Part shown: positions 14,874 through 23,440 of the stretch, in pieces
How positions within the stretch are numbered: position 1 is the first letter of the stretch
Layout: each line of letters opens with the position of its first letter
NCBI GenBank assembly: GCA_034004685.1
Contig: JAVEWG010000038.1
Span: 1 to 34,534 of the forward strand
DNA length: 34,534 bases
Direction: 5' to 3'
Source: JAEUNX01 sp034004685
GTDB taxonomy: Bacteria > Pseudomonadota > Gammaproteobacteria > Burkholderiales > Rhodocyclaceae
The notes under the pieces: model-generated
Databases searched by the model: none
Told to the model about the DNA's origin: nothing
What the model saw: the letters and a program-made list of their open reading frames with translations, nothing else
Made by a program: the position numbers and the translations under genes

Positions 14874-16522
14874 GCCGCCTGCCCACCACCGTGACCGTTG
14901 GAGGCCGTACCGTTGCGGTGCGCCCGACCCTGATCGACCGCCTGGTCAACTGGCGCGACCCGATCAAAGGGGCGGCCCGCTACCAGGCTCGCCTGCGCAT
15001 GGCCATGGTGGGCGGCTACAACGCCGCCGACCGCAACCGGCCCGTCAATCAGCGCGGCTGGCGGAGCGAGCGGGACGCCGCTTCTATTGTGGCCGCCGAT
15101 GCCGCCACCCTCCGCGCCGAAAGCCAGGACATGGTGCGCAATTCGCCCGTGGGCGGAGGCGCGATCAAGCTCAACGTGACCAAGGTGGTGGGCCGGGGGC
15201 TGGTGCCCAAGGCCCAAATCGACCGGGATCTGCTCGGGTTGGATGATGAGGCCGCCGACGCCTGGGAACGCAATGCCGAGCGAGAATACCACCTGGCCAC
15301 CGGAACCCGCGAAATCGACGCCGAGCGCTGCCTGCCCTTCGCCCTGTTGCAGGGCCTGGCCTTCCAAAAGGTGCTTGAAGATGGGGACGTGCTGGTCAAC
15401 CTGCCCCGCTTCGCCCGTCCCGGCTCCCCTTACCGACTCAAAGTCGAGCTGATCGAGGCGGCCCGAGTCTGCAACCCAAAGGGCCAAGCCGACACCGCCA
15501 CCCTGGTCCAGGGCGTGCGCGTGGATGCGCACGGCGGTCCGGCAACCTACTACGTCGCCAGCCGCCACCCTGGCAGCCTGCGCCGGGGCGCCCTGGCCGA
15601 GCCGATCACCTGGCAGGAACTGCGCGCCTTTGACAGCGGCGGACATCCGCTCGCCCTGCTGCTCATGGACAAGCAGCGGCCGGGCCAGCCGCGCGGGGTA
15701 GCCTATCTCGCCCCGGTGATCGAACTGATCAAACAGCTTGGCCGCTACACCGACGCCGAAGTCATGGCCGCGGTGATCAACGGCATGCTCACCGCGGTGG
15801 TCTACAACGACACCGGCGTCCCGGATCTGGGCGAGGAAGAGGATGACACCTTGTCCGAGGGCGAGCAGCGTACCTCGACCAGCGGCGACATGAGCCGGAT
15901 GACCCTGGGCAATGGCTCCATTATCGGCCTGCCGGCCGGAGCGGGCAACCGCATCGAAGTGATCGACGGCAAACGGCCCAACATCAATTTTGATCCCTTT
16001 GTCCTGGCCATGCTCCGCCAGATCGGCATGGCTCTGGAAATCCCGTTCGAGCTGCTGGTGCGCCACTTCACCTCCAGCTACTCGGCCAGCCGCGCCGCCC
16101 TGGAAGAGGCCTGGGACTATTTCCAGCGCCGCCGGGCCTGGCTGGCCAGCCAACTGTGCCAACCCATTTATGAGGCCATCCTCACCGAGGCCATTGCCAG
16201 CGGCCGCTTGACCGCGCCGGGCTTTTTCGCCGACGCCCGCCTCCGCCACGCCTGGCTGGGCACCCTCTGGCAAGGCGACGCGCCCTCGACCCTGGATCCG
16301 GTCAAGGAGATCGAGGCCGCCCGCGCCCGCATCGATTTGCGCCTGACCACCCGCGCCGAGGAACGCGCCCGCCTGGTCGGCGGCGATTGGGAGGCCAGCC
16401 TGCCCCAGATGCGCCGCGAACAAGAGCTGCTCGAACAACACCACCTCACCCCCGCGCCGGCGGCCGTGCCCGCCCCGGCCGAACAACCATCACAGGAGCA
16501 GGAAGACGATGCGGCTGCTTGA
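14870..16522 (+). CDS. Portal protein (lambda gpB family)
   Basis: 550 residues; ATG 14870 overlaps the previous stop. Typical features: NPVNQRG-like early loop (here RPVNQRGWRSERD), MVRNSPVGGGAIKLNVTKVVGRG, then DGDVLVNLPRFARPGSPYRLKVELIEA, the LLLMDKQRPGQPRGVAYLAPVIELIKQLGRYTDAEVMAAVI core, and FELLVRHFTSSYSASRAALEEAWDYFQ near the C-terminal domain. It forms the dodecameric ring through which DNA enters. C-terminal 35 residues are Pro/Gln/Glu-rich. Confidence 0.93.
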   Translation: MSRLPTTVTVGGRTVAVRPTLIDRLVNWRDPIKGAARYQARLRMAMVGGYNAADRNRPVNQRGWRSERDAASIVAADAATLRAESQDMVRNSPVGGGAIKLNVTKVVGRGLVPKAQIDRDLLGLDDEAADAWERNAEREYHLATGTREIDAERCLPFALLQGLAFQKVLEDGDVLVNLPRFARPGSPYRLKVELIEAARVCNPKGQADTATLVQGVRVDAHGGPATYYVASRHPGSLRRGALAEPITWQELRAFDSGGHPLALLLMDKQRPGQPRGVAYLAPVIELIKQLGRYTDAEVMAAVINGMLTAVVYNDTGVPDLGEEEDDTLSEGEQRTSTSGDMSRMTLGNGSIIGLPAGAGNRIEVIDGKRPNINFDPFVLAMLRQIGMALEIPFELLVRHFTSSYSASRAALEEAWDYFQRRRAWLASQLCQPIYEAILTEAIASGRLTAPGFFADARLRHAWLGTLWQGDAPSTLDPVKEIEAARARIDLRLTTRAEERARLVGGDWEASLPQMRREQELLEQHHLTPAPAAVPAPAEQPSQEQEDDAAA

Positions 16523-17822
16523 CATCATCAACGCACCCTGGGCCATCACCCCGGAGATGCTGGGCGAGATCCAGTCCATCTACGGCCGCCATCTGCGCGG
16601 CGACAAGATCGACCTGGCCAGCCTGTCCGCGGCCACCGGCATTGCCTTTGACAATCAGCCCAAGGGCTACCGGGTGGAAGACGGCGTGGCGGTGCTGCCG
16701 ATCGATGGCGTCATCGCCAAACGGATGAACCTGTTTACCAAGATTTCCGGCGGGACCAGCAGCGAACTGGTCGGCCGGGATTTCCAGGCCGCCCTGGCCG
16801 ACCGGGCCGTGCAAGCCATTGTCCTCGCCATTGACAGCCCTGGCGGGACCGTGGACGGCACCCCGGAACTGGCCGATCTGATCTTCCAGGCCCGCGGGCA
16901 AAAGCCGATCGTGGCCGTGACCGATGGCATGATGGCCTCGGCCGCCTACTGGATCGGCTCGGCCGCGGACCAGGTGTTTATTTCCAGCGAGGTGGCGGTG
17001 ACCGGCTCAATTGGCGTGGTCACCAAGCATGTGGACCTGAGCGCCGCCGAGGCCAAGCAGGGCATCAAGACCACCGAAATCTTCGCCGGCCGCTACAAAC
17101 GCATCGCCAGCCAGTACGGGCCGCTCAGCGCCGAGGGGCTGGCCTATATCCAGGAGGCGGTGGACCACGCCTATTCGGTGTTTGTCGAGGCGGTGGCCCG
17201 CAATCGCGGGGCCACTGTCGAGGACGTTTTGAACCGCATGGCCGACGGTCGGACCTTTAACGGGTCCCAGGCTGTCGAGGCCGGACTGGTGGACGGTGTC
17301 GCCACCCTGACCGCTGCCATTGACCGGGCGCGGGCCTTGGCCCGTCCCTCCCTATCCATTCCCAGGGCCGGTGTCGCCCAGGCAACTCAAGAGGAACCGA
17401 TTATGGATTTGCACGCATTGAAAGAGAACCACCCCGACCTGGTTGAGGCCATCCGCGCCGAGGCCCTGGCCGGAATGGATGAACACCTCGCCACGGCCCG
17501 CACCGATGGTGCCCAGGCCGAGCGCGACCGGGTGGCCAGCGTTCGCGCCCAGTCCCTGCCCGGACACGAAGCGCTGATCGAGCGGCTGGCCGCCGATGGC
17601 GAATCCACCGGCGACGACGCGGCCCGCGCCATCATCGCCGCCGAGCGCGATCTGCGCACCGCCGCCGCTGACCGCATCAACACCGAGAGCAACCGGGCCG
17701 TGGGCGGCAGCCTGCGCCCGGAAGAGACCACCGCCAAAACCATGACCAGGGCCGATTTCAACGACCTGGATCTGCCCGCCCGCGCGCAAACGCTCAAGGC
17801 CGGCATCAAGATAGTGGACTAA
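16509..17822 (+). CDS. S49 head maturation protease with scaffold tail
   Basis: 437 residues, overlapping the portal gene by 14 bases. The first 290 residues are a signal-peptide-peptidase/S49 serine protease: AVLPIDGVIAKR, IVLAIDSPGGTVDG, catalytic Ser144 in GMMASAAYW and probable Lys197 in FAGRYKRIA. The remaining 140 residues are acidic and helical, typical of scaffold. An internal in-frame start at 17403 splits the two, as in lambda C/Nu3. The protease cleaves capsid components during prohead maturation. Confidence 0.92.
   Translation: MRLLDIINAPWAITPEMLGEIQSIYGRHLRGDKIDLASLSAATGIAFDNQPKGYRVEDGVAVLPIDGVIAKRMNLFTKISGGTSSELVGRDFQAALADRAVQAIVLAIDSPGGTVDGTPELADLIFQARGQKPIVAVTDGMMASAAYWIGSAADQVFISSEVAVTGSIGVVTKHVDLSAAEAKQGIKTTEIFAGRYKRIASQYGPLSAEGLAYIQEAVDHAYSVFVEAVARNRGATVEDVLNRMADGRTFNGSQAVEAGLVDGVATLTAAIDRARALARPSLSIPRAGVAQATQEEPIMDLHALKENHPDLVEAIRAEALAGMDEHLATARTDGAQAERDRVASVRAQSLPGHEALIERLAADGESTGDDAARAIIAAERDLRTAAADRINTESNRAVGGSLRPEETTAKTMTRADFNDLDLPARAQTLKAGIKIVD
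17403..17822 (+). CDS. Internal-start scaffold protein (Nu3-like)
   Basis: In-frame ATG 17403 inside the protease gene is preceded by AGAGGAA (17390-17396) at good spacing, giving a 139-residue acidic helical protein starting MDLHALKENHPDL. It matches the lambda arrangement in which Nu3 is made from an internal start of gene C. It would be the free scaffold for coat assembly. Inference from position, ribosome site and composition. Confidence 0.65.
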   Translation: MDLHALKENHPDLVEAIRAEALAGMDEHLATARTDGAQAERDRVASVRAQSLPGHEALIERLAADGESTGDDAARAIIAAERDLRTAAADRINTESNRAVGGSLRPEETTAKTMTRADFNDLDLPARAQTLKAGIKIVD

Positions 17823-17853
17823 CCACCAACCCCCACAAAACGAGGAACACCCC

Positions 17854-19014
17854 ATGGCAAACACGATTACCGGCCTGATCGATTACATCTATGAGTCCGC
17901 CGATGTGGTCAGCCGCGAACTGACCGGCCTGATCCCTAGCGTCTACATCAACTCCGCCGCCGAAATGGCCGCGGTCAACCAGGACATCACCTATGATGTG
18001 GTGCCGACGATGAGCTCAGAGTCGATCACCCCGGCGGCCGTTCCACCGACCCTGGGGGACACGACCACCGGCTACGGGACCATGAAGCTCACCAAGTCCA
18101 AGGCGGTCCGCTTCTACTGGACCGGCGAGGATGAGCGAGCCCTCGGCTCCAAGCGCTCAGCCATCGAAAACAACAAATTCGCCCAGGCCTTCCGCACCCT
18201 GGCCAACGAGGTCGAGGCCGATCTGGCCGCCCTTTATGTCAATGCGTCGCGCGCCTACGGAACGGCGGCCCAAGCACCCTTTGGCACGGCCGGAGATTTC
18301 ACCGACGCGGCCAACGTGGTCAAAATCCTCAAGGACAACGGCGCCCCGATCTCCGATCTGCAACTGGTGATCAACACCGCGGCCGGGGTCAACTTGATTG
18401 GCAAGCAGGCCCGCGCCGACATTATCGGCAGCAACGTCGGCATGCTCCAGCAGCAGGGCATCCTCCTGCAAATCGCCGGATGCAAGATCCGGGAGAGCGC
18501 CCAGATCAAGCTGCACACCAAGGGCGATGCCGCCGGCCTGCTCACCGACAACGGCGGCGGCTATGCCATCGGCGCCACCACCATCCATGTCGATACCGGC
18601 ACCAACGAGGTGGTTGCGGGCGATATCATCAGCTTTGCCGATGAGTCCCCGGCCAGCAAGTACGTGGTTAAGACCGGCTATGATGCCGGAGCCGGTGCGG
18701 TCGAAGGTGATCTGGTTATCCAGGATCCCGGTTTGCGCGCCGCGGTGGGCGATTCCAAGGCCCTCACCCTGACCGCCAACTATACCGCCAACCTGGCCTT
18801 TGATCGCTCGGCCATCCATCTGCTCGCTCGCTTGCCAAAAACGCCCGAAGGCGGCGACGCTGCCGATGATGAGATGATCATGATCGACCCAGTCAGCGGC
18901 CTGCCTTTCCGGATTGCGCTCTACCGCGGCTACATGGCCAACCAGATCGCTATTCAGTTGGCCTGGGGCGTCAAGGCGGTCAAGCCCGAACACATCGCCA
19001 TCCTGATCGGCTGA
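17854..19014 (+). CDS. Major capsid (coat) protein, P22-like
   Basis: 386 residues. Sequence blocks recall the P22 coat family: NSAAEMAAVNQDITYDVVP, TMKLTKSKAVRFYWTGED, FAQAFRTLANEVEADLAALY, YGTAAQAPFGTAGDFTDAANV, and the C-terminal LARLPKTPEGGDAADDE and AIQLAWGVKAVKPEHIAIL. It follows the scaffold gene by 31 bp with GAGGAAC upstream of ATG. A P22-type coat with a lambda-type portal and GpA terminase is a plausible mosaic. It builds the icosahedral shell. Confidence 0.88.
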   Translation: MANTITGLIDYIYESADVVSRELTGLIPSVYINSAAEMAAVNQDITYDVVPTMSSESITPAAVPPTLGDTTTGYGTMKLTKSKAVRFYWTGEDERALGSKRSAIENNKFAQAFRTLANEVEADLAALYVNASRAYGTAAQAPFGTAGDFTDAANVVKILKDNGAPISDLQLVINTAAGVNLIGKQARADIIGSNVGMLQQQGILLQIAGCKIRESAQIKLHTKGDAAGLLTDNGGGYAIGATTIHVDTGTNEVVAGDIISFADESPASKYVVKTGYDAGAGAVEGDLVIQDPGLRAAVGDSKALTLTANYTANLAFDRSAIHLLARLPKTPEGGDAADDEMIMIDPVSGLPFRIALYRGYMANQIAIQLAWGVKAVKPEHIAILIG

Positions 19015-19017
19015 CCC

Positions 19018-19326
19018 ATGGCTCTGCTCGACCACGACGACCTGGCCGCGATGATTGACGCCATCGGCGACACCACCACGGCCACTATCAACCTCGCCGA
19101 TTTGGCTGTGGTCTTCCTCGCCCCCGGAACCACCGTGTTCGAGGGCGAGGTGGTGGACCACCAAGGCCCGGCCGCCCTGGCGGTCATGGCCCAGGTCCAG
19201 GCGATTGATGTCGAGGCGGGCAACGAGGGCGACACCCTCACTGTCGCCGGCACGGCTTACACCGTGCTGGCGATTAAACCTGGCCGCAGCGGCATTGCCC
19301 TGCTCACCCTGCAAGAGGCCGCCTGA
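19018..19326 (+). CDS. Head-tail connector protein (gpFII-like)
   Basis: 102 residues starting 4 bases after the coat gene. A short helix (HDDLAAMIDAI) precedes a beta-rich body (VVFLAPGTTVFEGEVV, LTVAGTAYTVLAIKPGRSGIALLTL), the pattern of lambda gpFII-like joining proteins. It would sit at the portal neck. Identification is from order and fold pattern, not a strong motif. Confidence 0.55.
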   Translation: MALLDHDDLAAMIDAIGDTTTATINLADLAVVFLAPGTTVFEGEVVDHQGPAALAVMAQVQAIDVEAGNEGDTLTVAGTAYTVLAIKPGRSGIALLTLQEAA

Positions 19327-19706
19327 TGTACCACACCCTCCTGCCCCTGGTTGCCGCCCTGCTCACCGCCACCGGCGCGTTCGGGGCCGTGGTCTGCGGG
19401 ACCGCGCGCGGGGCCTACCCGCTCGCCAACGTGGTCTTGCAGCGCTCCAAGCCGGTGGCCGGACGGAGCGTGGAAGAGGCCAGCCTGGTGGTGCAGATCA
19501 GCAGCGCCGAAGGCGATGACTCAGAGACCGCCTATCTCGCCACCCTGGAACTGCTGGCCACGGCCAAGGCCGCCCTGCACGATGCCCGCCTGCCTGGCAT
19601 CGCCGCGCGCAAGCTCCAGGCCAACAGCATCGAAACCCTCCGCGTCGAATCGACCGGGGAAATGGTCTATTTCATCCCGGTCACGGTCCTTTTCGACGCG
19701 GCCTAA
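19326..19706 (+). CDS. Tail completion/terminator protein (gpU-like)
   Basis: 126 residues, overlapping the connector stop. An N-terminal hydrophobic helix (YHTLLPLVAALLTATGAFGAVV) is followed by strands and a helix (ETAYLATLELLATAKAALHDAR) and a C-terminal strand (MVYFIPVTVLF). Order between connector and tail tube matches a tail terminator such as lambda gpU. No diagnostic motif seen. Confidence 0.5.
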   Translation: MYHTLLPLVAALLTATGAFGAVVCGTARGAYPLANVVLQRSKPVAGRSVEEASLVVQISSAEGDDSETAYLATLELLATAKAALHDARLPGIAARKLQANSIETLRVESTGEMVYFIPVTVLFDAA

Positions 19707-19723
19707 CCCTACGGAGCACCTCC

Positions 19724-20509
19724 ATGAGCTATAAAGCATACGCCGGAACCGGGACGGTCTACATGGCCCCGGTCGATGAGGCCGGAGTCAAGACCGGACC
19801 CTTCCGCCAGGTGGGCGACGCCTACCCGTTGTCGATCCAGGTCACCACCGATCAGATCAAGAAAAAGTCGCGCATGGTCGAACGCTCCGGCCAGATCATC
19901 GCCGCCCGCACCAAGATCGGCGACGAAGGCATCACCGGCAACCTCACCCTGCACGAGTGGAACGCCGCCAACCTGGCCTGGGCGCTGTCCGGGTCCGCCA
20001 CCGAGACCACCACCGCCGGAGCCACGGTCAGTACCGAGGCTTATGAGATGGGCGAGGCGGGCGAGTGGATCCAGATCGGCGGAGCCACTCCGCGCCGCAA
20101 CATCAGCGCGGTCACGGTCACTAGCGATCCGGCCGGGACCACCTATGTGCTCGATACCGATTACACCCTCGACACCACCCTCGGCCTGATCACCCCCATT
20201 GCCGGCCGCCCCTTGGCCGCCGGAGCCGTGGACGTGCTCATTACCTACACCTATGCCGCCAAGACCAACTATCAGGTGGACATCGGCAGCAACGTGCAGA
20301 TCCGGGTCGCCATCCTCGCCCACCTCTATGATGAGTTTCGCCAGGCCCACTACACCATGGAGCTGGACAGTGTCGTCCTCGCCGCCAGCCAGGAGATCAA
20401 CTTTATCAGCGAGGAAGACTCCACCGGCGAGCTAATCCAGTTCAGCATGACCCTGGAGACCCTCACCGGCAGCAGCTCGCCCGGCCGCATCGACGGCGTG
20501 CCGATGTAA
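19724..20509 (+). CDS. Major tail tube protein
   Basis: 261 residues, Gly/Thr-rich and beta-stranded as tube subunits are. Ribosome site GGAG precedes ATG 19724. The first half (GTGTVYMAPVDEAG, KKSRMVERSGQIIAARTKIGDEGITGNLTLHEW) and the C-terminal SFSMTLETL-like strand (IQFSMTLETL) fit phage tail tube folds. An internal Ig-like insertion may lie at residues about 100-180 (NISAVTVTSDPAGTTYVLDTDYTLDTTLGLIT). Placement before the chaperone and tape measure supports the call. Confidence 0.75.
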   Translation: MSYKAYAGTGTVYMAPVDEAGVKTGPFRQVGDAYPLSIQVTTDQIKKKSRMVERSGQIIAARTKIGDEGITGNLTLHEWNAANLAWALSGSATETTTAGATVSTEAYEMGEAGEWIQIGGATPRRNISAVTVTSDPAGTTYVLDTDYTLDTTLGLITPIAGRPLAAGAVDVLITYTYAAKTNYQVDIGSNVQIRVAILAHLYDEFRQAHYTMELDSVVLAASQEINFISEEDSTGELIQFSMTLETLTGSSSPGRIDGVPM

Positions 20510-20521
20510 GGAGGCCGGCCC

Positions 20522-20827
20522 ATGCCTATAGTCAAGCCCGCAAAATTCAAAGGCGCGGATGTCCAGGTCCGGGAATTGACCGTCGCCGAACTGGACGACA
20601 TCCTTGCCAACACCGGCGAGATGTCCATGATCGATCGGTTGTTTGATGCCGATCTGGTCACCGAGCGCATGCTCTCGGTGACTACCGGCATCCCGGCCGA
20701 GGATCTGCGCTCCGTGTCCGCCTCCGACCTCCGCCCCCTGGTGGAGGTCGTCAAGGAGGCACACCCGGATTTTTTATCCGCCATGGCCCACTTCGATCAG
20801 CGAAGGGCGGCCGCCCTGGCCAGGTAA
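20522..20827 (+). CDS. Tail assembly chaperone, short form (G-like)
   Basis: 101 residues read without a frameshift. Acidic helical pattern (VRELTVAELDDILANTGE) typical of tail chaperones located between tube and tape-measure genes. GGAGG precedes ATG 20522. The slippery site at 20770-20776 lies near the end; ribosomes that do not shift end at TAA 20825-20827. Confidence 0.75.
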   Translation: MPIVKPAKFKGADVQVRELTVAELDDILANTGEMSMIDRLFDADLVTERMLSVTTGIPAEDLRSVSASDLRPLVEVVKEAHPDFLSAMAHFDQRRAAALAR

Positions 20828-20973
20828 CCGGCTCGCCCTTGCAGGTGCTGCGGGAGCAGGCCTTTGTCTGCATCGCCCTCGGGCATCACCACGTTTGGCA
20901 GTACAGTTTGAGTTGCTTTTTTGCCACCCTGAAGTTTTTGGAGTCGAGCCATGGCCGCAAAAGGAAAGATTGA
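20522..20973 (+). CDS. Tail assembly chaperone, frameshifted long form (GT-like)
   Basis: A -1 shift at T TTT TTA (20770-20776) continues in a frame with no stop until TGA 20971-20973, giving about 150 residues. The tail reads QVTGSPLQVLREQAFVCIAL, then HHHVWQYSLSCFFATLKFLE, a plausible folded extension, while the +1 frame gives low-complexity sequence. The 3' end overlaps the tape-measure start by 23 bases. The ratio of short and long forms is needed for tail assembly in lambda-like phages. Confidence 0.7.
20770..20776 (+). promoter_or_regulatory. Programmed -1 ribosomal frameshift site (T TTT TTA)
   Basis: The heptamer is exactly in phase (GAT TTT TTA in the zero frame), matching the X XXY YYZ rule, the same heptamer used by HIV-1. 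It lies 51 bases before the zero-frame stop, and the -1 frame is open downstream. No pseudoknot is identified by eye. Confidence 0.75.
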
Positions 20974-23086
20974 AGTCCTCCTGACCGCAAACGAAGGGCC
21001 GCTGGTGGCCGGCCTGCGTCGCGGCCAAAGCGGCCTCAAAGCCTTTGGCGCTTCGGCCGAGCGCGAAGGCCGCAAGGCGCAGAGCACCCTGTCCAAGCTC
21101 GCCTCGATCAAGCTGCCCCTGGCCGGGCTGGCGGTGGGCGGCGCGGTCGCCTACTATGCCAACGAGGTGCGCAAGGTCGCGGACGAATACACCAACCTTG
21201 AGTCCCGCCTTCGCCTGGTCACCGCCGGAGAATCCGACCTGGCCATGGTACGGGAACGCCTCTACCAGATCAGCCAGGAGACCGGGACCGCCTACGCCGC
21301 CAACGCCGATGCCTATGCCAAATTGGGCCGGGCCGTGCGCGACATGGGCGGCGACTCGCAAGAGACCCTGGATATCACCGAGATGGTCAGTAAGTCTCTG
21401 ATTGTCAACGGCTCGAGCGCGGAAATGGCCAGTTCGTTCATGCTCCAATTCGCTCAAGCCATGGGATCCGGGGTCCTCCAGGGCGATGAGTTCCGCGCCA
21501 TGATGGAATCAAACAGCTTTTTTGCCGCGGAGTTGGCCAAGGCCCTGGACACCGACATCGCCGGCCTGCGCAAGATGTCCAAGGCGGGCCTGTTGACCAC
21601 GGACGCCCTGCGCGCGGCTTTCCCAAAAATGGCCGCCGCGGTCAATACCGAGTTTGGCAAAATAGCCCCCACGGTCGAACGAGCCCTGAAAATGCTGGAA
21701 AACAGTTTCAAACGCCAGGTGGACGACTCCAACAAGGCCAGTGGTGGGACGGGCAAGGTCTCCACCTCGATTGTCGGCCTGGCCCAGACCATTGACGCCA
21801 ACCGGGAAGGCATTGTCAGCCTGTTTTCGTTTATCATCGACATGGCCGCCGGCGCGACCGACAAGATCATCAAGCTCACCCAGACCGTGGGCAACATCGG
21901 CCAATCCTTCTCCGGCTGGGACGCGGTTTTCGAGGGCAAGCTCAGTTTTTTTGAGTTTGCCACCATGAACGCCAAGGACCTGGAAACCTGGCTGAAAAAG
22001 GACGCCGAGGCCGCCAAGCAGATGGCCGCCGTGGCCACGGCGGCAGACAACCAGGTGGCCGCCTCCGGCAAAAAAACGGCCGAAACGGTCAAGCAGGCCA
22101 CCGGAGCGGCCCTGGAAGAGATGAAAAAGAAATACCAGGCCTATGCCGCCGAGGTTCGCCGCCTGCAAGATGAGATTGCCGGGCGGGAGCGCTCGTTGGC
22201 CTCGGAACTGCGCGAACTGGCCCGCTCCGGCATGAGCGACGCCAGCGCCTGGCAGGACCAGAAACGCGAGGCCGAGGAGTACGCCCAGGCAGCCAAGCGC
22301 ACCGCCGAAGAGGCCAAGCGGGCCATGGAGGCCGGAGATACCGTCACCGCTCAAGCCAAGTGGAAAGAGGCTGTGGCCCTCACCGACCAGGCCAAGGCCA
22401 GCTACAAAGCCCTCAACACCGAGGTCAAGGACGGCGACCGGGTGTTGATCAGCCAGCAACAAGCGCTCAAGACGGCCATGGACGGGGTCAAGGCCTCGGG
22501 CGAGCAAGCGATTGAGATCCTCAAGCAACAGCAGGAGGCGGCCAAGGCAGGCATGGACTCGCTCCTGGGCGAGAGCGGTTTTGCCGATCTCACCGCCGGC
22601 ATGGACGCCGCCGAAAAACAGTGGCTCAAGAATTGGAAGGACATGGAGACCGAGGCGGTCGATGCGGTCGAGACCGTGCGCAAGCGCATTGACGCCATGG
22701 TCGAGGACCGCCATGTCACTATTTGGGTCGAGGAAAAAGTGAAAAAAGCCACCGGCGGCCTGGTCCATCGCCTTGCCACCGGCGGCAAGCTGCCCGGCTA
22801 CGGCGGCGGAGATCGAATTTCAGCCCTGCTCGAAGCCGGTGAGTTTGTCGTGCGCAAGGAGGCGGTCTCCAAGTTCGGGGCCGGCCTGTTCCATGCCCTC
22901 AACTCCTTGCGCCTGCCCGAGATCCCCCGCTTTGCCGCCGGCGGCCAGGTCGGCAGCGGCGAGTCCATGACCATCAATTTCGCCTTTGGCGGCGGCCAGC
23001 CAGTCGCCAGCCTGCGCGGCAACCGCGAACAGGCGGTCCTGCTTGAGCGGGAGTTTGCCCGCCGGGCCATGAGGTCGAGCCGATGA
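20951..23086 (+). CDS. Tape measure protein
   Basis: 711 residues, the longest tail protein. Residues about 70-250 fit the lambda gpH-type tape-measure N-terminal domain (EYTNLESRLRLVTAGESDLAMVRERLY, GTAYAANADAYAKLGRAVRDMGG, SSFMLQFAQAMGSGVLQGDEFRAMME). A membrane-like segment lies near 55-68 and an amphipathic coiled region at 380-530. The C-terminal part is Gly-rich. It sets tail length, about 0.15 nm per residue by the usual rule, so roughly 105 nm. It overlaps the frameshifted chaperone end. Confidence 0.9.
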   Translation: MAAKGKIEVLLTANEGPLVAGLRRGQSGLKAFGASAEREGRKAQSTLSKLASIKLPLAGLAVGGAVAYYANEVRKVADEYTNLESRLRLVTAGESDLAMVRERLYQISQETGTAYAANADAYAKLGRAVRDMGGDSQETLDITEMVSKSLIVNGSSAEMASSFMLQFAQAMGSGVLQGDEFRAMMESNSFFAAELAKALDTDIAGLRKMSKAGLLTTDALRAAFPKMAAAVNTEFGKIAPTVERALKMLENSFKRQVDDSNKASGGTGKVSTSIVGLAQTIDANREGIVSLFSFIIDMAAGATDKIIKLTQTVGNIGQSFSGWDAVFEGKLSFFEFATMNAKDLETWLKKDAEAAKQMAAVATAADNQVAASGKKTAETVKQATGAALEEMKKKYQAYAAEVRRLQDEIAGRERSLASELRELARSGMSDASAWQDQKREAEEYAQAAKRTAEEAKRAMEAGDTVTAQAKWKEAVALTDQAKASYKALNTEVKDGDRVLISQQQALKTAMDGVKASGEQAIEILKQQQEAAKAGMDSLLGESGFADLTAGMDAAEKQWLKNWKDMETEAVDAVETVRKRIDAMVEDRHVTIWVEEKVKKATGGLVHRLATGGKLPGYGGGDRISALLEAGEFVVRKEAVSKFGAGLFHALNSLRLPEIPRFAAGGQVGSGESMTINFAFGGGQPVASLRGNREQAVLLEREFARRAMRSSR

Positions 23087-23436
23087 CCGTTTCCCTGGGC
23101 GGCATCACCCTGAGCGACCACCTCACCCTGGCCATCGGCCAGAACGCGCCCGGCTACTCCCAGCGCCGCCTGATCGGCGGAGCCAGCCTGATCCAGGCCG
23201 ACGGGTCGAGCGGCGGCCGGGAACTGATCCTGAGCGGCGAGCACCACTGGACCCTGGCCCAGGTCGAGGCCCTGCGCGCCCTCCAGGGCCTCGGCCTGGC
23301 TCAGACCCTGGTGCATCATCGCGGCATCTTCTCGGTGCTGATCCTCGACACCAGCGAGCTGACCCCATCGATCGACTACGCTAACCCCACCGCGGCCGAC
23401 TGGTACAGCGGACAAATCACCCTGCTAGAGGTTTGA
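23083..23436 (+). CDS. Small distal tail protein (117 aa)
   Basis: Coupled by ATGA to the tape-measure gene. Beta-rich with Gln/Gly loops (VSLGGITLSDHLTLAIGQNAPGYSQ, GGRELILSGEHHWTLAQVEALRALQG). Right after the tape measure, small distal tail proteins such as lambda gpM are expected. No motif decides the family. Confidence 0.5.
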   Translation: MTVSLGGITLSDHLTLAIGQNAPGYSQRRLIGGASLIQADGSSGGRELILSGEHHWTLAQVEALRALQGLGLAQTLVHHRGIFSVLILDTSELTPSIDYANPTAADWYSGQITLLEV

Positions 23437-23440
23437 GACC

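Noticed and set aside
14699..16486. Minus-strand ORF of 595 aa opposite the portal gene
   Set aside because: Opposite-frame shadow of the well-supported portal gene; Gly/Ala-rich, no domains.
18157..19314. Minus-strand ORF of 385 aa opposite the coat gene
   Set aside because: Shadow of the coat protein gene without motif or ribosome site.
20774..20973. +1 frame downstream of the chaperone
   Set aside because: It gives low-complexity sequence (GAAGAGL) and no slippery support; the -1 frame is much better.
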